A stretch of DNA of 64,000 bases from Caulobacteraceae bacterium (GTDB taxonomy: Bacteria; Pseudomonadota; Alphaproteobacteria; Caulobacterales; Caulobacteraceae), in the NCBI GenBank assembly GCA_947475875.1, contig CANJME010000013.1, positions 1 through 64,000 of the forward strand. The letters run 5' to 3'. The translations under genes and the position numbers were made by a program. The first letter of the stretch is position 1; every line of letters starts with the position of its first letter. The notes below the pieces were generated by a model. It searched no databases. It had not been told where the DNA came from and saw only the letters and a program-made list of their open reading frames with translations. This document shows, one piece after another, positions 24,662 to 33,581 of the stretch.

Positions 24662-25447
24662 CTAGTTGCCGCCCATCACCTGGCGCATCAGCGACAGGGC
24701 GATCAGGGCCGATGACGGCCGGCCGGCGGGTCCCTTCAACGGAACGACCGTGATCTGGATCGTATCGTAGTTGATGACGATGCCCGGCCGGTCTCCGACC
24801 ACGATCAGCACCCGCTCGATATGGCTGAGCCGCGGATCGGTGCGCAGGCGCTCCTTGTTTATTTCGATGGCCTTGACCGCCAGGTTCATGGCGTCGGCGA
24901 TCAGCGACCAGGCGTCGGGGCGATAGTCGGCGATGTCGACGATCACCGCCCGCTGCAGGGCGTTGCTGATGCTGCGGGAGGCCTGCTGAGCGCGTACGCC
25001 CAGCTCCACGCCACCCGGAACAACCGGCAGCCGGATAGGTGTCACAACCACCTGAACAAATGACACCGGCACGCCCTGGGGCCGGTCGGGCGGATAGATG
25101 GTGCCGCCACCGCCCAGTCCCGACAGGCGCAGGACCTGCTCGCCGATGTCGTTCTTGAAAATCTCGTCGTTGCGGGGACCGACCGAACGGGTCAGGGCGA
25201 CGATCTCGGTGCTGCCCCTGAACTGGATGAGCGGCTGGGCGCCGGACCGGTCGAGGATGAATTCGAGATCGCCGGCGGCGTAGCGCGCCACGGGCGGACC
25301 TCCTGGTTCGCGCCCACCGAAGAGCTTGCTCAGCGGGCTGCCGGGCGGCGGTTTCCCCGGGCCCGGCGGCTGCGCCTGGGCGGAGGCCGCCGAACCAGCG
25401 AACAGGATCGCGGCCCCAAGACCGTGGATGAACGCGCGCCGGGACAT
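24662..25447 (-). CDS. Secreted protein, probably DUF4908 family
   Basis: 261 aa with a Tat-like signal (MSRRAFIHGLGAAILFAGSAASAQA), a Pro/Gly-rich linker, then a mixed alpha/beta domain. The C-terminal part, GDRPGIVINYDTIQITVVPL followed by GRPSSALIALSLM, resembles the end of the next protein upstream (25500), so they share a domain. I associate the overall pattern with DUF4908 proteins of Caulobacterales, though without a search. Function unknown; a periplasmic location is likely. Confidence 0.75.
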   Translation of the reverse strand: MSRRAFIHGLGAAILFAGSAASAQAQPPGPGKPPPGSPLSKLFGGREPGGPPVARYAAGDLEFILDRSGAQPLIQFRGSTEIVALTRSVGPRNDEIFKNDIGEQVLRLSGLGGGGTIYPPDRPQGVPVSFVQVVVTPIRLPVVPGGVELGVRAQQASRSISNALQRAVIVDIADYRPDAWSLIADAMNLAVKAIEINKERLRTDPRLSHIERVLIVVGDRPGIVINYDTIQITVVPLKGPAGRPSSALIALSLMRQVMGGN

Positions 25448-25499
25448 GGTCAGGAAATTATCATCCGGATCGGGGCGGTTTTAGGACCCATTGAAGACC

Positions 25500-25985
25500 T
25501 CAGACCGGCGCCTGGGTGGTGAGCACATGAAAGATCAGCTCGGAGGTTGGACGTCCGGCTTCGCCCATCTGCACCGAGATGGCGATCTTCAGAACATCGC
25601 CCTGCAGACGCACATCCGGGCGGTCGCCGGCAACGAACAGCACCTTGCGGACGGTGATGGTCTTTTCACGGCCGTTCAGCACCAGGGGGCTGTCCTCAAA
25701 GGCGCGGATCGTCCGGTCGATGGTATCGGCGAAGTGCGGGGCTGAAACGGAATCCACCATGGGTGCGTCGAAGGTGACCGTATGGCCAAGCACACGGCTG
25801 GCGCGCTGGGAGCCCGCCGTCATGATCTTGCTGAGGTCCTGGTGGACGGGGACACCGTTCGGGATGACCGGCGCAGCCGCCATGCCGGGTGGGGCAAAGG
25901 TGAAAGTCGACGCCGAGGCGTTTGTGACGCCCAGCGCGCAAATCGCCGTCGCCGCCAGAATCCCGCCGATCAGAGCCCGTCTCAT
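25500..25985 (-). CDS. Secreted hypothetical protein, distant paralog of the 24662 gene
   Basis: 161 aa with a signal peptide (MRRALIGGILAATAICALGVTNASA). The C-terminal half has a VLFVAGDRPDVRLQGDVLKI stretch and EAGRPTSELIFHVL, aligning with the GDRP and GRPSSALI motifs of the neighbouring larger protein. It is shorter by the linker and middle region. The two genes are adjacent and in the same direction, 52 nt apart. Function unknown. Confidence 0.75.
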   Translation of the reverse strand: MRRALIGGILAATAICALGVTNASASTFTFAPPGMAAAPVIPNGVPVHQDLSKIMTAGSQRASRVLGHTVTFDAPMVDSVSAPHFADTIDRTIRAFEDSPLVLNGREKTITVRKVLFVAGDRPDVRLQGDVLKIAISVQMGEAGRPTSELIFHVLTTQAPV

Positions 25986-26032
25986 GGCAATGCCTTTGCC
26001 TTGTGAGTTTGGCGACAATTAGACCAATCGGT

Positions 26033-26758
26033 TCAGGTCGTTATGTATTGCCCGCCGTTCATGGTCAGGGTGGCGCCGGTGATGAACCCGGCGTCCTCGC
26101 GCGCCAGGAAGGCGACGCCGGCGGCGATCTCGTGGGCGTGGCCCAGCCGGCCGACCGGAATTGCCGCAATGATGCTGGCCAGCACCTGCTCGGGCACGGC
26201 CTGAACCATCTCGGTGTCGATATAGCCCGGCGCGATGGCGTTGACGGTGATGTTCTTGCGGGCGTTTTCCTGGGCGAGCGCCTTGGTAAAGCCGATCAGA
26301 CCGGCCTTGGCGGCGGAATAGTTGGTCTGGCCCATCTGGCCCTTCTGGCCGTTGATCGACGAGATATTGATGATCCGGCCCCAGCTACGCTCTCGCATGC
26401 CGTCGATAACCTGACGTGTCATGTTGAAGGCTGAGTTCATGTTGACGCTGATCACCTCGCTCCATTGATCAGGGGTCATCTTGTGGAAGACGGCGTCGCG
26501 GGTGATGCCGGCGTTGTTGACCAGCACTTCGATGGGGCCGAGCTGGGCCTCAATCTCTTTCGCGGCCCGGGCGCAATCCTCGAACGAGCCGACGTTGCCC
26601 TTGACCACCATGACGCCGTGCTCGTCAGCACAGGCCTTGGCGGCCGCATCGTTGCCGGAATAGCCGGCCGCCACCGAAAAACCATCGGCCTTCAGCCGGG
26701 CGGTGATGGCCAGACCGATACCCCGGGTGCCGCCGGTTACGAGTGCTACGCGTCCCAT
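26033..26758 (-). CDS. phaB: Acetoacetyl-CoA reductase
   Basis: 241 aa NADPH-dependent SDR that makes (R)-3-hydroxybutyryl-CoA for polyhydroxybutyrate. The Rossmann motif is TGGTRGIGLAI, and the active-site region is ISSINGQKGQMGQTNYSAAK with the catalytic Ser, Tyr and Lys. TLTMNGGQYI is the typical PhaB C-terminus. Its ATG shares one base with the phaA stop (TGATG), so translation is coupled. Confidence 0.95.
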   Translation of the reverse strand: MGRVALVTGGTRGIGLAITARLKADGFSVAAGYSGNDAAAKACADEHGVMVVKGNVGSFEDCARAAKEIEAQLGPIEVLVNNAGITRDAVFHKMTPDQWSEVISVNMNSAFNMTRQVIDGMRERSWGRIINISSINGQKGQMGQTNYSAAKAGLIGFTKALAQENARKNITVNAIAPGYIDTEMVQAVPEQVLASIIAAIPVGRLGHAHEIAAGVAFLAREDAGFITGATLTMNGGQYITT

Positions 26759-27933
26759 CAAAGAGCCTCCACGCACATGGCCACGCCCATACCGCCGCCG
26801 ACGCATAACGTGGCGGCGCCTTTTTTCGCCCCGGATCTCTTCATCTCGTGCAGCAAGGTGGTGAGGATCCGCGCGCCGGAAGCCCCGATCGGATGGCCGA
26901 TGGCGATGGCCCCGCCGTTGACGTTGGTCCTGGCCGGATCGAGGCCGAGCTCGCGCACGACGCTGAGCGACTGGGCGGCGAAAGCTTCGTTGGATTCCAC
27001 CAGATCAAGGTCGCTGACTTTCCAGCCGGCCTTTTCCAAGGCCTTCCTCATGGCCGGGATCGGTCCCGTGCCCATGACTTCCGGTTCGACGCCGGCGTGA
27101 GCCCAGGAGGCGATGCGCGCCAGCGGCTTCAAGCCCCGCCGTTTGGCTTCATCGGCGCTCATCAAGACGAGGGCCGCAGCGCCATCATTGATCCCCGAGG
27201 CGTTGGCCGCGGTGACGGAACCCTCCTTGGTGAAGGCAGGCCTGAGGCCGCTGATGCTGTCGTAGGTGACGCCAGCCTTGATGTATTCGTCATCGCTTAC
27301 AACCACGTCACCCTTGCGGCCCTTGATGGTCACCGCGACGATTTCGTCCCTGAATTTTCCCGCCTTCTGCGCGGCCTCGGCGCGGTTTTGCGACGTGACG
27401 GCGAAGCGGTCCTGGTCCTCGCGGGTAATCTGGTAGCGCGCAGCGATGTTCTCGGCCGTCTGGCCCATGTGATAACCGTGGAAAGCGTCCCACAGGCCGT
27501 CCTTGATCATGGTGTCGACGAAGGCCAGGTCACCCATCTTCTGTCCGTTTCGCAGGTTGGCCGCGTGGGGAGACTGGCTCATGCTTTCCTGACCGCCGGC
27601 GACCACGATGGCCGAGGAGTCCTCGGCGATCTGCTGGGCGGCCAGCGCCACCGCCCGCAGGCCGGAACCGCACAATTGATTCAGGCTCCACGCCGGGGAT
27701 TCGACGGGAATCCCCGCATTTACAGAAGCTTGCCTGGCCGGACCTTGCCCGGCGCCCGACTGCAGCACCTGACCGAGAATTACCTCGCTCACATCGGCGG
27801 GCGTGATCCCGGCCCGCTCGATGGCCGCCTGAATGGCAAGCTTGCCGAGGTCGTGAGCGGGCAGGCTGGAAAGCGCGCCGTTGAAGGAGCCGACCGGAGT
27901 GCGGGCGGCGGAAACGATGACGACATCGGTCAT
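26758..27933 (-). CDS. phaA: Acetyl-CoA acetyltransferase (beta-ketothiolase)
   Basis: 391 aa thiolase. The acylated Cys is in [13 protein letters not shown] (about residue 88), the catalytic His in [17 protein letters not shown], and the second Cys in [10 protein letters not shown]. It condenses two acetyl-CoA into acetoacetyl-CoA, supplying phaB. The ATG giving [15 protein letters not shown] is chosen over one 7 codons upstream. No phaC synthase lies in the window. Confidence 0.95.
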   Translation of the reverse strand: MTDVVIVSAARTPVGSFNGALSSLPAHDLGKLAIQAAIERAGITPADVSEVILGQVLQSGAGQGPARQASVNAGIPVESPAWSLNQLCGSGLRAVALAAQQIAEDSSAIVVAGGQESMSQSPHAANLRNGQKMGDLAFVDTMIKDGLWDAFHGYHMGQTAENIAARYQITREDQDRFAVTSQNRAEAAQKAGKFRDEIVAVTIKGRKGDVVVSDDEYIKAGVTYDSISGLRPAFTKEGSVTAANASGINDGAAALVLMSADEAKRRGLKPLARIASWAHAGVEPEVMGTGPIPAMRKALEKAGWKVSDLDLVESNEAFAAQSLSVVRELGLDPARTNVNGGAIAIGHPIGASGARILTTLLHEMKRSGAKKGAATLCVGGGMGVAMCVEAL

Positions 27934-28125
27934 GAGTTTGTCCATGCGAAACAACGTTGAACACCGCGCGGGACGGTGACTGAAGACTGTTTAGTCGCAT
28001 ATTTGTGAGGCTGGAGTCATGCTTTTCGAAGGTCGCGGCGCGCGATGCCCCAAAACAGCCTGTTCCGCGGGCGCGCCTGCCGCTATGCAGTTTGATGTGG
28101 CTTCGAAGGGCCGGGCGGGACGGCA

Positions 28126-29241
28126 ATGATCGGAAAGCGCAGGTTAAGGGCGGCGATGATGTTGACAGGGCTCGCGCTCCTCGCCGCGGCGCCTGCGCTC
28201 GCCCAGGGTCCCCGTCAGATCGGCATCGGCGAGACCCTGCGCGGCGAGCTGGCCCCGGGCGATTCCACCATGGAAGACGGCAGTTACTATGACGCCTATG
28301 TCTTTCAGACAGCCGCGGGCCAGAGCTACGTGATCGCGCTGACCTCCGATGAATTTGACACCTTCCTGAACGTGAACGGTCCGGGAGGCCTGGCCACCGA
28401 GAACGACGACGCCCAGGACGGGGTCACCAGCTCAAAGCTGGAGTTCACGGCGCCCGCCGCCGGCGAAATCCGCATCCGCGCCAACAGCCTGACCCGGCGC
28501 GAAACCGGGCGCTACAGCATCACCCTGCAGCCGGGCGTCGCCCAGCGGCGCATTGCGCTGGGCGAAGAATTGTCAGGAAGCCTGAGCAGCGATTCCCCCA
28601 AGCAGCGGGACAGCACGCCCTTTCAAGGTTTCGTCTTTGAAGGACAGGTCGGCCAGAGCGTCACAATCGACATGAAGTCCGCCGACTTCGACTCCTACCT
28701 GTCGTTGCGGCGGGCCGGCTCGGGCGAAGACCTGGCCGTGGATGACGACGGCGGCGGGGGCGCGGACGCCCAGCTGCTCTTCACCTTGCCCGCCAGCGGC
28801 ACCTACGAATTGCGCGCCAACGCCATATCGACCTCGGCCCGCGGCCGGTTCACACTCAAGCTCACCGAGGGCGTCACCGGACGCAAGCCGGCGACCGCCG
28901 CCATCGACTACGGCCGGGTGGTGCGCGGTGAGCTCAAATCTGGCAGCGGCCGCGACAGCACCGGGCTGTTCTACGATTCCTACTCATTCGTCGGTCATGC
29001 AGGCGATCGGGTGACGCTCTCGGCGGTCTCTTCCGATTTTGACCCGGTGCTCTATCTGGGCCGCGCCAATCGCGTGCGCGACGATGACTGGCTCGACAGC
29101 AACGACGATGAAAATCCCGCGGGCACCGACTCGCTGATCCAGGTCGTGCTGCCGGCCGACACGACTTATGAGATCCACGTCGTGTCCTATAACCCGGGCG
29201 AGGCCGGGCATTACGTTTTGGGACTTGGCGTCTCGCGCTAG
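28126..29241 (+). CDS. Secreted protein with three PPC-like beta-sandwich repeats
   Basis: 371 aa. A signal peptide (LTGLALLAAAPALA) precedes three homologous units of about 115 residues (roughly 28-140, 145-258 and 262-370). Each begins with an IG.GE.LRGEL-type strand and contains a YDAYVFQ-like strand, DEFDTFL/ADFDSYL/SDFDPVL, an Asp-rich turn (NDDAQDG, DDDGGGG, SNDDENP) and a closing Y-I-R/H strand. This matches pre-peptidase C-terminal (PPC) domains, but no peptidase is attached. It lies between divergent phaA and phaR; its role is unknown. Confidence 0.8.
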   Translation: MIGKRRLRAAMMLTGLALLAAAPALAQGPRQIGIGETLRGELAPGDSTMEDGSYYDAYVFQTAAGQSYVIALTSDEFDTFLNVNGPGGLATENDDAQDGVTSSKLEFTAPAAGEIRIRANSLTRRETGRYSITLQPGVAQRRIALGEELSGSLSSDSPKQRDSTPFQGFVFEGQVGQSVTIDMKSADFDSYLSLRRAGSGEDLAVDDDGGGGADAQLLFTLPASGTYELRANAISTSARGRFTLKLTEGVTGRKPATAAIDYGRVVRGELKSGSGRDSTGLFYDSYSFVGHAGDRVTLSAVSSDFDPVLYLGRANRVRDDDWLDSNDDENPAGTDSLIQVVLPADTTYEIHVVSYNPGEAGHYVLGLGVSR

Positions 29242-29302
29242 GACAAGGCCCGATGCCGCAGCGCAAAAAACGCGCTGGCGCGCGCGCGCCGCATCCGCAA
29301 TA

Positions 29303-29313
29303 CTGCATTGCAG
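29303..29313. promoter_or_regulatory. PhaR operator match (CTGC-N3-GCAG)
   Basis: CTGCATTGCAG, a perfect fit to the CTGC-N3/4-GCAG pattern described for PhaR in Rhodobacter and Paracoccus. It is 26 bp upstream of the phaR ATG, which fits autorepression released by polyhydroxybutyrate granules. Confidence 0.7.
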
Positions 29314-29338
29314 CGAAGATTATTGTGCGGGGCTCATA

Positions 29339-29965
29339 ATGGCGAAGAACGCAAAAGATGGCGACGGCGGACCCGAGAAGGTCGTCATCCAGAAGTACGC
29401 CAATCGCCGCCTCTACAACAAGGCGACCAGCACCTACATCACCCTGGATAATCTTGCGGAAATGGTGCGCGATGGCGTCGACTTCGTGGTCTATGACGCC
29501 AAGACCAATGAGGACATCACCCGCAAGGTCCTGACGCAGATTATCTTCGAGGAAGAAAACAACTCCGAGGGCGAAAGCCTGTTGCCCGTCCAGTTCCTGC
29601 GCCAGCTGATCGGCTTTTACGGCAACTCCATGCAGTCATTCCTGCCGGCCTATCTGGAAATGTCGCTCGACAGCTTCACCAAGCAACAGGAGCAGTTCCG
29701 CAAACAGTTCGCCGGCAATCTGCCCGGCCTGACCGGCCTCAAACCCGTCGAGGAGCAGGTGCGGCAGAACATGCAGATGTTCGAACAGGCGATGAAGATG
29801 TTCACGCCCTTCGGTTTCGCTGCCCAGGGCGCGCAGGCCGCCGCGGCCCAGCGGCCCAGCGAACCGGCCAAGCCGGCGCCCGCCGCCGACACCGGTCTGG
29901 ACGACCTGAAGGCCCAGTTGTCGGCCATGCAGGCCCAGATCGAAAAGCTCGCGTCAAAACCCTAG
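29339..29965 (+). CDS. phaR: Polyhydroxyalkanoate synthesis repressor PhaR
   Basis: 208 aa. The N-terminal PHB/PHA accumulation-regulator DNA-binding domain shows VVIQKYANRRLYNKATSTYI and the DNLAEMVRDGVDFVVYDAK segment, followed by the PHB-binding repeat (TQIIFEEENN, LPVQFLRQLIGFYG) and a Gln/Ala/Pro-rich tail ending in a coiled coil. It represses phasin and pha genes and also binds PHB. Its own promoter carries a CTGC-N3-GCAG site. Located 97 bp after the PPC-like gene. Confidence 0.95.
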   Translation: MAKNAKDGDGGPEKVVIQKYANRRLYNKATSTYITLDNLAEMVRDGVDFVVYDAKTNEDITRKVLTQIIFEEENNSEGESLLPVQFLRQLIGFYGNSMQSFLPAYLEMSLDSFTKQQEQFRKQFAGNLPGLTGLKPVEEQVRQNMQMFEQAMKMFTPFGFAAQGAQAAAAQRPSEPAKPAPAADTGLDDLKAQLSAMQAQIEKLASKP

Positions 29966-30015
29966 AGCAAGCTCTGGCCACCTCCTCTTAACCACGGCGG
30001 GGTTATGGCGGCACG

Positions 30016-30339
30016 ATGAGCGACGCAGTCTCACCTGTCCCGGCTTCAAGCGACCGCCGCGCCGGCCGGCGGAGCACTGACCCGTCTTTGAGGTCCGGGA
30101 AGGACGAGCCGTCCTGCGCCGGGACAAACTTGCCGGTTCCAGCCGCAAAGCCTGCACAAAATGACTCGCTCGTTGCGCCCTTCGAAGCGCAAATTCTGGG
30201 TCAGGATGGCCAGAAACGGGGCCTTCGCGGCGGCCAGCCCGTACTCAACCACGCCAAATCCGCCTATCTGGGCGCGGAATGGTCGGGCAAGGCTGATCGC
30301 CGGCCGCCCAAGGGCCTGTTTTCCAAAACCGAAGTCTAG
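30016..30339 (+). CDS. Small conserved hypothetical protein
   Basis: 107 aa, without signal peptide or membrane segment. The N-terminal half is polar and disordered-looking. The C-terminal half (FEAQILGQDGQKRGLRGGQP, then AYLGAEWSGKADRRPPKG) looks conserved and is basic; I recall similar C-termini in small Caulobacterales proteins of unknown function. The TTAACCAC at 29988 upstream differs by one base from a CtrA half-site. Function unknown. Confidence 0.65.
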   Translation: MSDAVSPVPASSDRRAGRRSTDPSLRSGKDEPSCAGTNLPVPAAKPAQNDSLVAPFEAQILGQDGQKRGLRGGQPVLNHAKSAYLGAEWSGKADRRPPKGLFSKTEV

Positions 30340-30409
30340 CCGGCCCGGCCGGCTTGGCGCGCATCTTGCTTAAGGAGGTGGAAACCACGCTCCCCTCGCG
30401 AGACCGCCC

Positions 30410-30499
30410 ATGGCCAGGACAATCCGCTACATCGCCCGCAGGTCTGTCCAGGCGCTGGATATCGCCATCGTGGCGCTGATCTTCACCGCCCTTACCTAG
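30410..30499 (+). CDS. Possible 29-residue membrane-associated small protein
   Basis: A 29-codon open frame: a basic N-terminus (MARTIRYIARR) followed by a hydrophobic segment (ALDIAIVALIFTALT), the pattern of a small single-pass protein. An AAGGAGG at 30372-30378 is too far upstream to serve this ATG. It could be a leader peptide or chance. Confidence 0.3.
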   Translation: MARTIRYIARRSVQALDIAIVALIFTALT

Positions 30500-30510
30500 T
30501 TAGGTCGCGG

Positions 30511-30936
30511 TCAGTCGCGGTCGTGGAAATCCACGTCCTTGCGGGCCGACATGATGGTGACGATGAAGCCGGCCAGAACGTCCAGCAGCACCATCAGCGT
30601 CAGCAGGAAAAAGGTCGAAGTCGCAAACGCCGGCGCCAGCAGGAACTCGATCAGGCAGACCACGAACAGCAACATCGACAGCGAGTGATTGACGATGGCT
30701 GTCTTCTGACTGTTGGTCGATTTCAGGAGCTCCACGAACAGCACCACCAGCGTGCCGGCGAGGATCAGGTCGCCCAGATTGACCGACCAGACCGCGCCCG
30801 AGACGATGGGAATGACGAACAACGGGCCCGCCAACTGAACCTGGGCGTTGAGCGAACCAAACCCGCCCTTCAGTGTCAGGGCCATGATGTTGTAGAACAA
30901 CACCGGCAGAGCCAGCAGCGGTAGCGCCGCGAACAT
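30511..30936 (-). CDS. Four-helix integral membrane protein of unknown function
   Basis: 141 aa with four hydrophobic segments (about 5-22, 36-55 plus 55-72, 82-105 and 105-128) and a short charged C-terminus (SARKDVDFHDRD). No catalytic motif was seen. The family appears common in alphaproteobacteria as an uncharacterised membrane protein. It is transcribed divergently from the glycosyltransferase with 80 bp between starts. Confidence 0.75.
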   Translation of the reverse strand: MFAALPLLALPVLFYNIMALTLKGGFGSLNAQVQLAGPLFVIPIVSGAVWSVNLGDLILAGTLVVLFVELLKSTNSQKTAIVNHSLSMLLFVVCLIEFLLAPAFATSTFFLLTLMVLLDVLAGFIVTIMSARKDVDFHDRD

Positions 30937-31016
30937 ATTATTTCCCCAGTTCCGATCCTAAGGGTTACCCGCTTTAGAGCCTTAGGCAATCCCGCGAGCA
31001 TGATATTAGGTCCGGC

Positions 31017-32627
31017 ATGAAACGCTCGTGGATCGGTGGATGGCGCGGATCGTTGCTGGCGGCCGCTATCAGCGTGCTCTGCGCCCTGCCCGGCCTGATC
31101 GCCTTGCCCACTGTGGATCGCAACGAAGCGGTCTTCGCCCAGGGCACGGCCCAGATGCTGGATGAGCACAATCCGACCGACATCCGCTTCCAGGAACGCG
31201 TGCGGCCGGGATCGATGCCCGGGGCGCACTGGTTGCAGGCGGCCAGCGTCACTGTCGTCTCCGAGGCGGAGGCCCGGGCCATCTGGGCCTACCGGCTGCC
31301 GTCCCTGCTCGGCGTCGTGGTGCTGGTGGTCGCCACGGTTCGGGGTGGCGGGCGGTTGTTCGGGCCACGCGCCGGCTTCGTCAGCGGACTGGTCTTGGCG
31401 ACCAGCGCGCTCGGCGCGACGCTCTCTGACCTCGCCACGGCCGACGCCCTCTTCGCCGGTGCGGCGGCGGTCATGCTGGCGGCCTTTGGTTACCTCTACG
31501 CGGCGCACCGTGAAGGGGTTCGGCTCAGGCGGCGCGACAAGGTCATTTTCTGGGCGGCCCTGATCGCCGCCGTGATGCTCAAGGGCCCGTTGATCCTGGG
31601 GCTTGCGGGTCTGGCCGGTATCGCCCTGGTCGTCATGGACCGCCAGATCAAATGGCTGAACCAGCTGGGCTTGACCTGGGGCTTGATCGCGCTTGGCGCG
31701 GTGGCGGGGCCCTGGCTTATGGCGGTGACGGTCTCGACCGACGGCCAGTTCTGGCAGGGGGCGCCTTCGCTGGTCCGGGGCGGCCTTGGCCTGCAGACGG
31801 CGATCCTTCCTTTGCTGCTGTTTCCGGCCGGGCTGCTTTTGCCCTTTGCCGCCGGCCACGCCTGGCGCGAGCAGGCCTCGCCGGGCGTGCGGCTGGCCAT
31901 CGCCTGGCTGGCGCCAGCCTGGATTGCCTTGGAGATGTTGCCGGGTTTGCAACTGCACGGCGCGTCGAGCCTCTATATCGCCGTCGTCTGGCTGGGCTGC
32001 GCCGGCCTTTTGAGCGGCCGGGCCGGGCCGGCGGTTCGCCTGACCGCAGCCGCCGTCAGCCTAATCTGCGCCGGAGTGGTCGCAACGGCGGCTTTCCAGC
32101 TGGCCTGGCGCTTTGGCGACGGAAACGACTGGCCGGCGGCGGGGCTCGCCATGGTTCTCGCGGCGGGCGCGGGTCTGGCGGGAGCGAGAGCCGCCTGGCG
32201 GCCAGACCGCGTCGCCGCCCAGATCCTGACGCTGGCGGCGGGCGGCCTGACCACCGCCCTGCTGCTCGGCGCCGTTCTGCCGGGCGCGCAAGCGCTGTGG
32301 CCGACACGAAATCTGTTGCGAGGCCTCGAGATCGCCGGTCTCGATCCGCGTGGGGGCCTGGCGCGCGGGCCCGTGGCCTCGAGCGGCTATGAAGAACCCA
32401 GCCTGGTATTCAATCTGGGCTCCGACACCCAACTGGGCGATGCTGCGGTCGCCGTCGCCGCCCTGGCCGACAATCGCCCGGCCATCGTTGCGGAAGACCA
32501 GAAGGCCGCGGCGCTGCAATTGCTGGCGGCGCGAGGCAGAACGGCCGACGTGGTCTACCACTTCCAGGGATATGATCCGGCTGAGGCGACTTCCGTCAGT
32601 CTTTATATTCTCAAGAGCGCGCCATGA
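31017..32627 (+). CDS. ArnT/PMT-type membrane glycosyltransferase
   Basis: 536 aa with about twelve hydrophobic segments. The first periplasmic loop holds the acidic motif TVDRNEAVFAQGTAQML, matching the D-E catalytic loop of GT83/GT39 enzymes (compare DEARYAEIAREM in ArnT), followed by the GSMPGAHWLQAA region. It probably transfers a sugar from a polyprenyl phosphate donor to a lipid or glycan in the periplasm. The acceptor is unknown. Its TGA overlaps the ATG of the next gene by 4 nt. Confidence 0.85.
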   Translation: MKRSWIGGWRGSLLAAAISVLCALPGLIALPTVDRNEAVFAQGTAQMLDEHNPTDIRFQERVRPGSMPGAHWLQAASVTVVSEAEARAIWAYRLPSLLGVVVLVVATVRGGGRLFGPRAGFVSGLVLATSALGATLSDLATADALFAGAAAVMLAAFGYLYAAHREGVRLRRRDKVIFWAALIAAVMLKGPLILGLAGLAGIALVVMDRQIKWLNQLGLTWGLIALGAVAGPWLMAVTVSTDGQFWQGAPSLVRGGLGLQTAILPLLLFPAGLLLPFAAGHAWREQASPGVRLAIAWLAPAWIALEMLPGLQLHGASSLYIAVVWLGCAGLLSGRAGPAVRLTAAAVSLICAGVVATAAFQLAWRFGDGNDWPAAGLAMVLAAGAGLAGARAAWRPDRVAAQILTLAAGGLTTALLLGAVLPGAQALWPTRNLLRGLEIAGLDPRGGLARGPVASSGYEEPSLVFNLGSDTQLGDAAVAVAALADNRPAIVAEDQKAAALQLLAARGRTADVVYHFQGYDPAEATSVSLYILKSAP

Positions 32628-33514
32628 GCCGAAAGATTGAAATCGTCGAAGTCTCGCCCCGCGACGGCCTGCAGAACGAAGCGGCTGTGCTGCCGGTGGA
32701 AGACCGTGTCGAACTGATCCGCCGGCTCGAGGCCGCCGGTGCGCGCCGGGTCGAGGTGGTTTCCTTCGTCAATGAGCGGCGGATGCCGCAGATGGCAGGG
32801 GCCGAGCAGATCATGGCGAGCCTGACAAATGATCCGCAAAAGCGCCGCTCTGGCCTGGTGCTCAATCGCCGGGGATGGGACCGGGCGGTGGCGGCCGGAT
32901 GCGATGAGGCCAATGTGGTGATCACCGCCACAGACGGGTTTGGCCTCGCCAACCAGGGCTCGACAACGGCCGAGCAGCTGGCCGGCCTGGCAGAGATGAA
33001 GGGCGGGCCGCCGATCTCGGTGACCATCGCCGTGGCGTTCGGCTGTCCCTTCGAAGGCGAGGTAGACGAAGGCGTGGTGCGCGAAATCGCCGGAGAAATC
33101 GGGCGCCTGGGTATCGGTGAGCTGGTTCTGGCCGACACGATCGGGGTGGCTGATCCCTGGGTGGTCCGCCGGCGCCTCGATCTGGTCCACAAGGCGGCGC
33201 CTGGGGCGCAGCTGCGCGCCCACTTCCACGACACGCGCAACACCGGCCTGGCCAATGCTTTCGCGGCCATCGAGGCGGGGGTCGATACTCTCGACGCCTC
33301 GGTGGGCGGCCTGGGCGGCTGTCCGTTCGCGCCGGGAGCCACCGGTAACATCGGGACGGAGGACCTCGTCTACATGCTGGATCGGGCGGGGTTCGAGACC
33401 AGCCTTGATCTTCCAGCGCTGATCGAAACGGCGCGCTGGGTGTGCGGCAAACTAGGAAAAGCCCCCGTCTCGGCGATCAGCCGGGCCGGGGGATTCCCAG
33501 TTCCTGTGCGCTAA
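32624..33514 (+). CDS. Hydroxymethylglutaryl-CoA lyase
   Basis: 296 aa HMGL-like TIM-barrel enzyme. EVSPRDGLQNE near the N-terminus carries the catalytic Arg-Asp. The metal-binding His lie in LRAHFHDTRNTGLAN, and the signature loop GGLGGCPFAPGATGN contains the active-site Cys. It cleaves HMG-CoA to acetoacetate and acetyl-CoA in leucine degradation. Its ATG overlaps the glycosyltransferase stop, suggesting co-transcription. Confidence 0.93.
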   Translation: MSRKIEIVEVSPRDGLQNEAAVLPVEDRVELIRRLEAAGARRVEVVSFVNERRMPQMAGAEQIMASLTNDPQKRRSGLVLNRRGWDRAVAAGCDEANVVITATDGFGLANQGSTTAEQLAGLAEMKGGPPISVTIAVAFGCPFEGEVDEGVVREIAGEIGRLGIGELVLADTIGVADPWVVRRRLDLVHKAAPGAQLRAHFHDTRNTGLANAFAAIEAGVDTLDASVGGLGGCPFAPGATGNIGTEDLVYMLDRAGFETSLDLPALIETARWVCGKLGKAPVSAISRAGGFPVPVR

Positions 33515-33581
33515 AGCAGCCAAGCGGTAGCGCAACAAAGGTTCCGCTCAAGTAGCGAAACGGTAGCGCAACCAGACCGCG

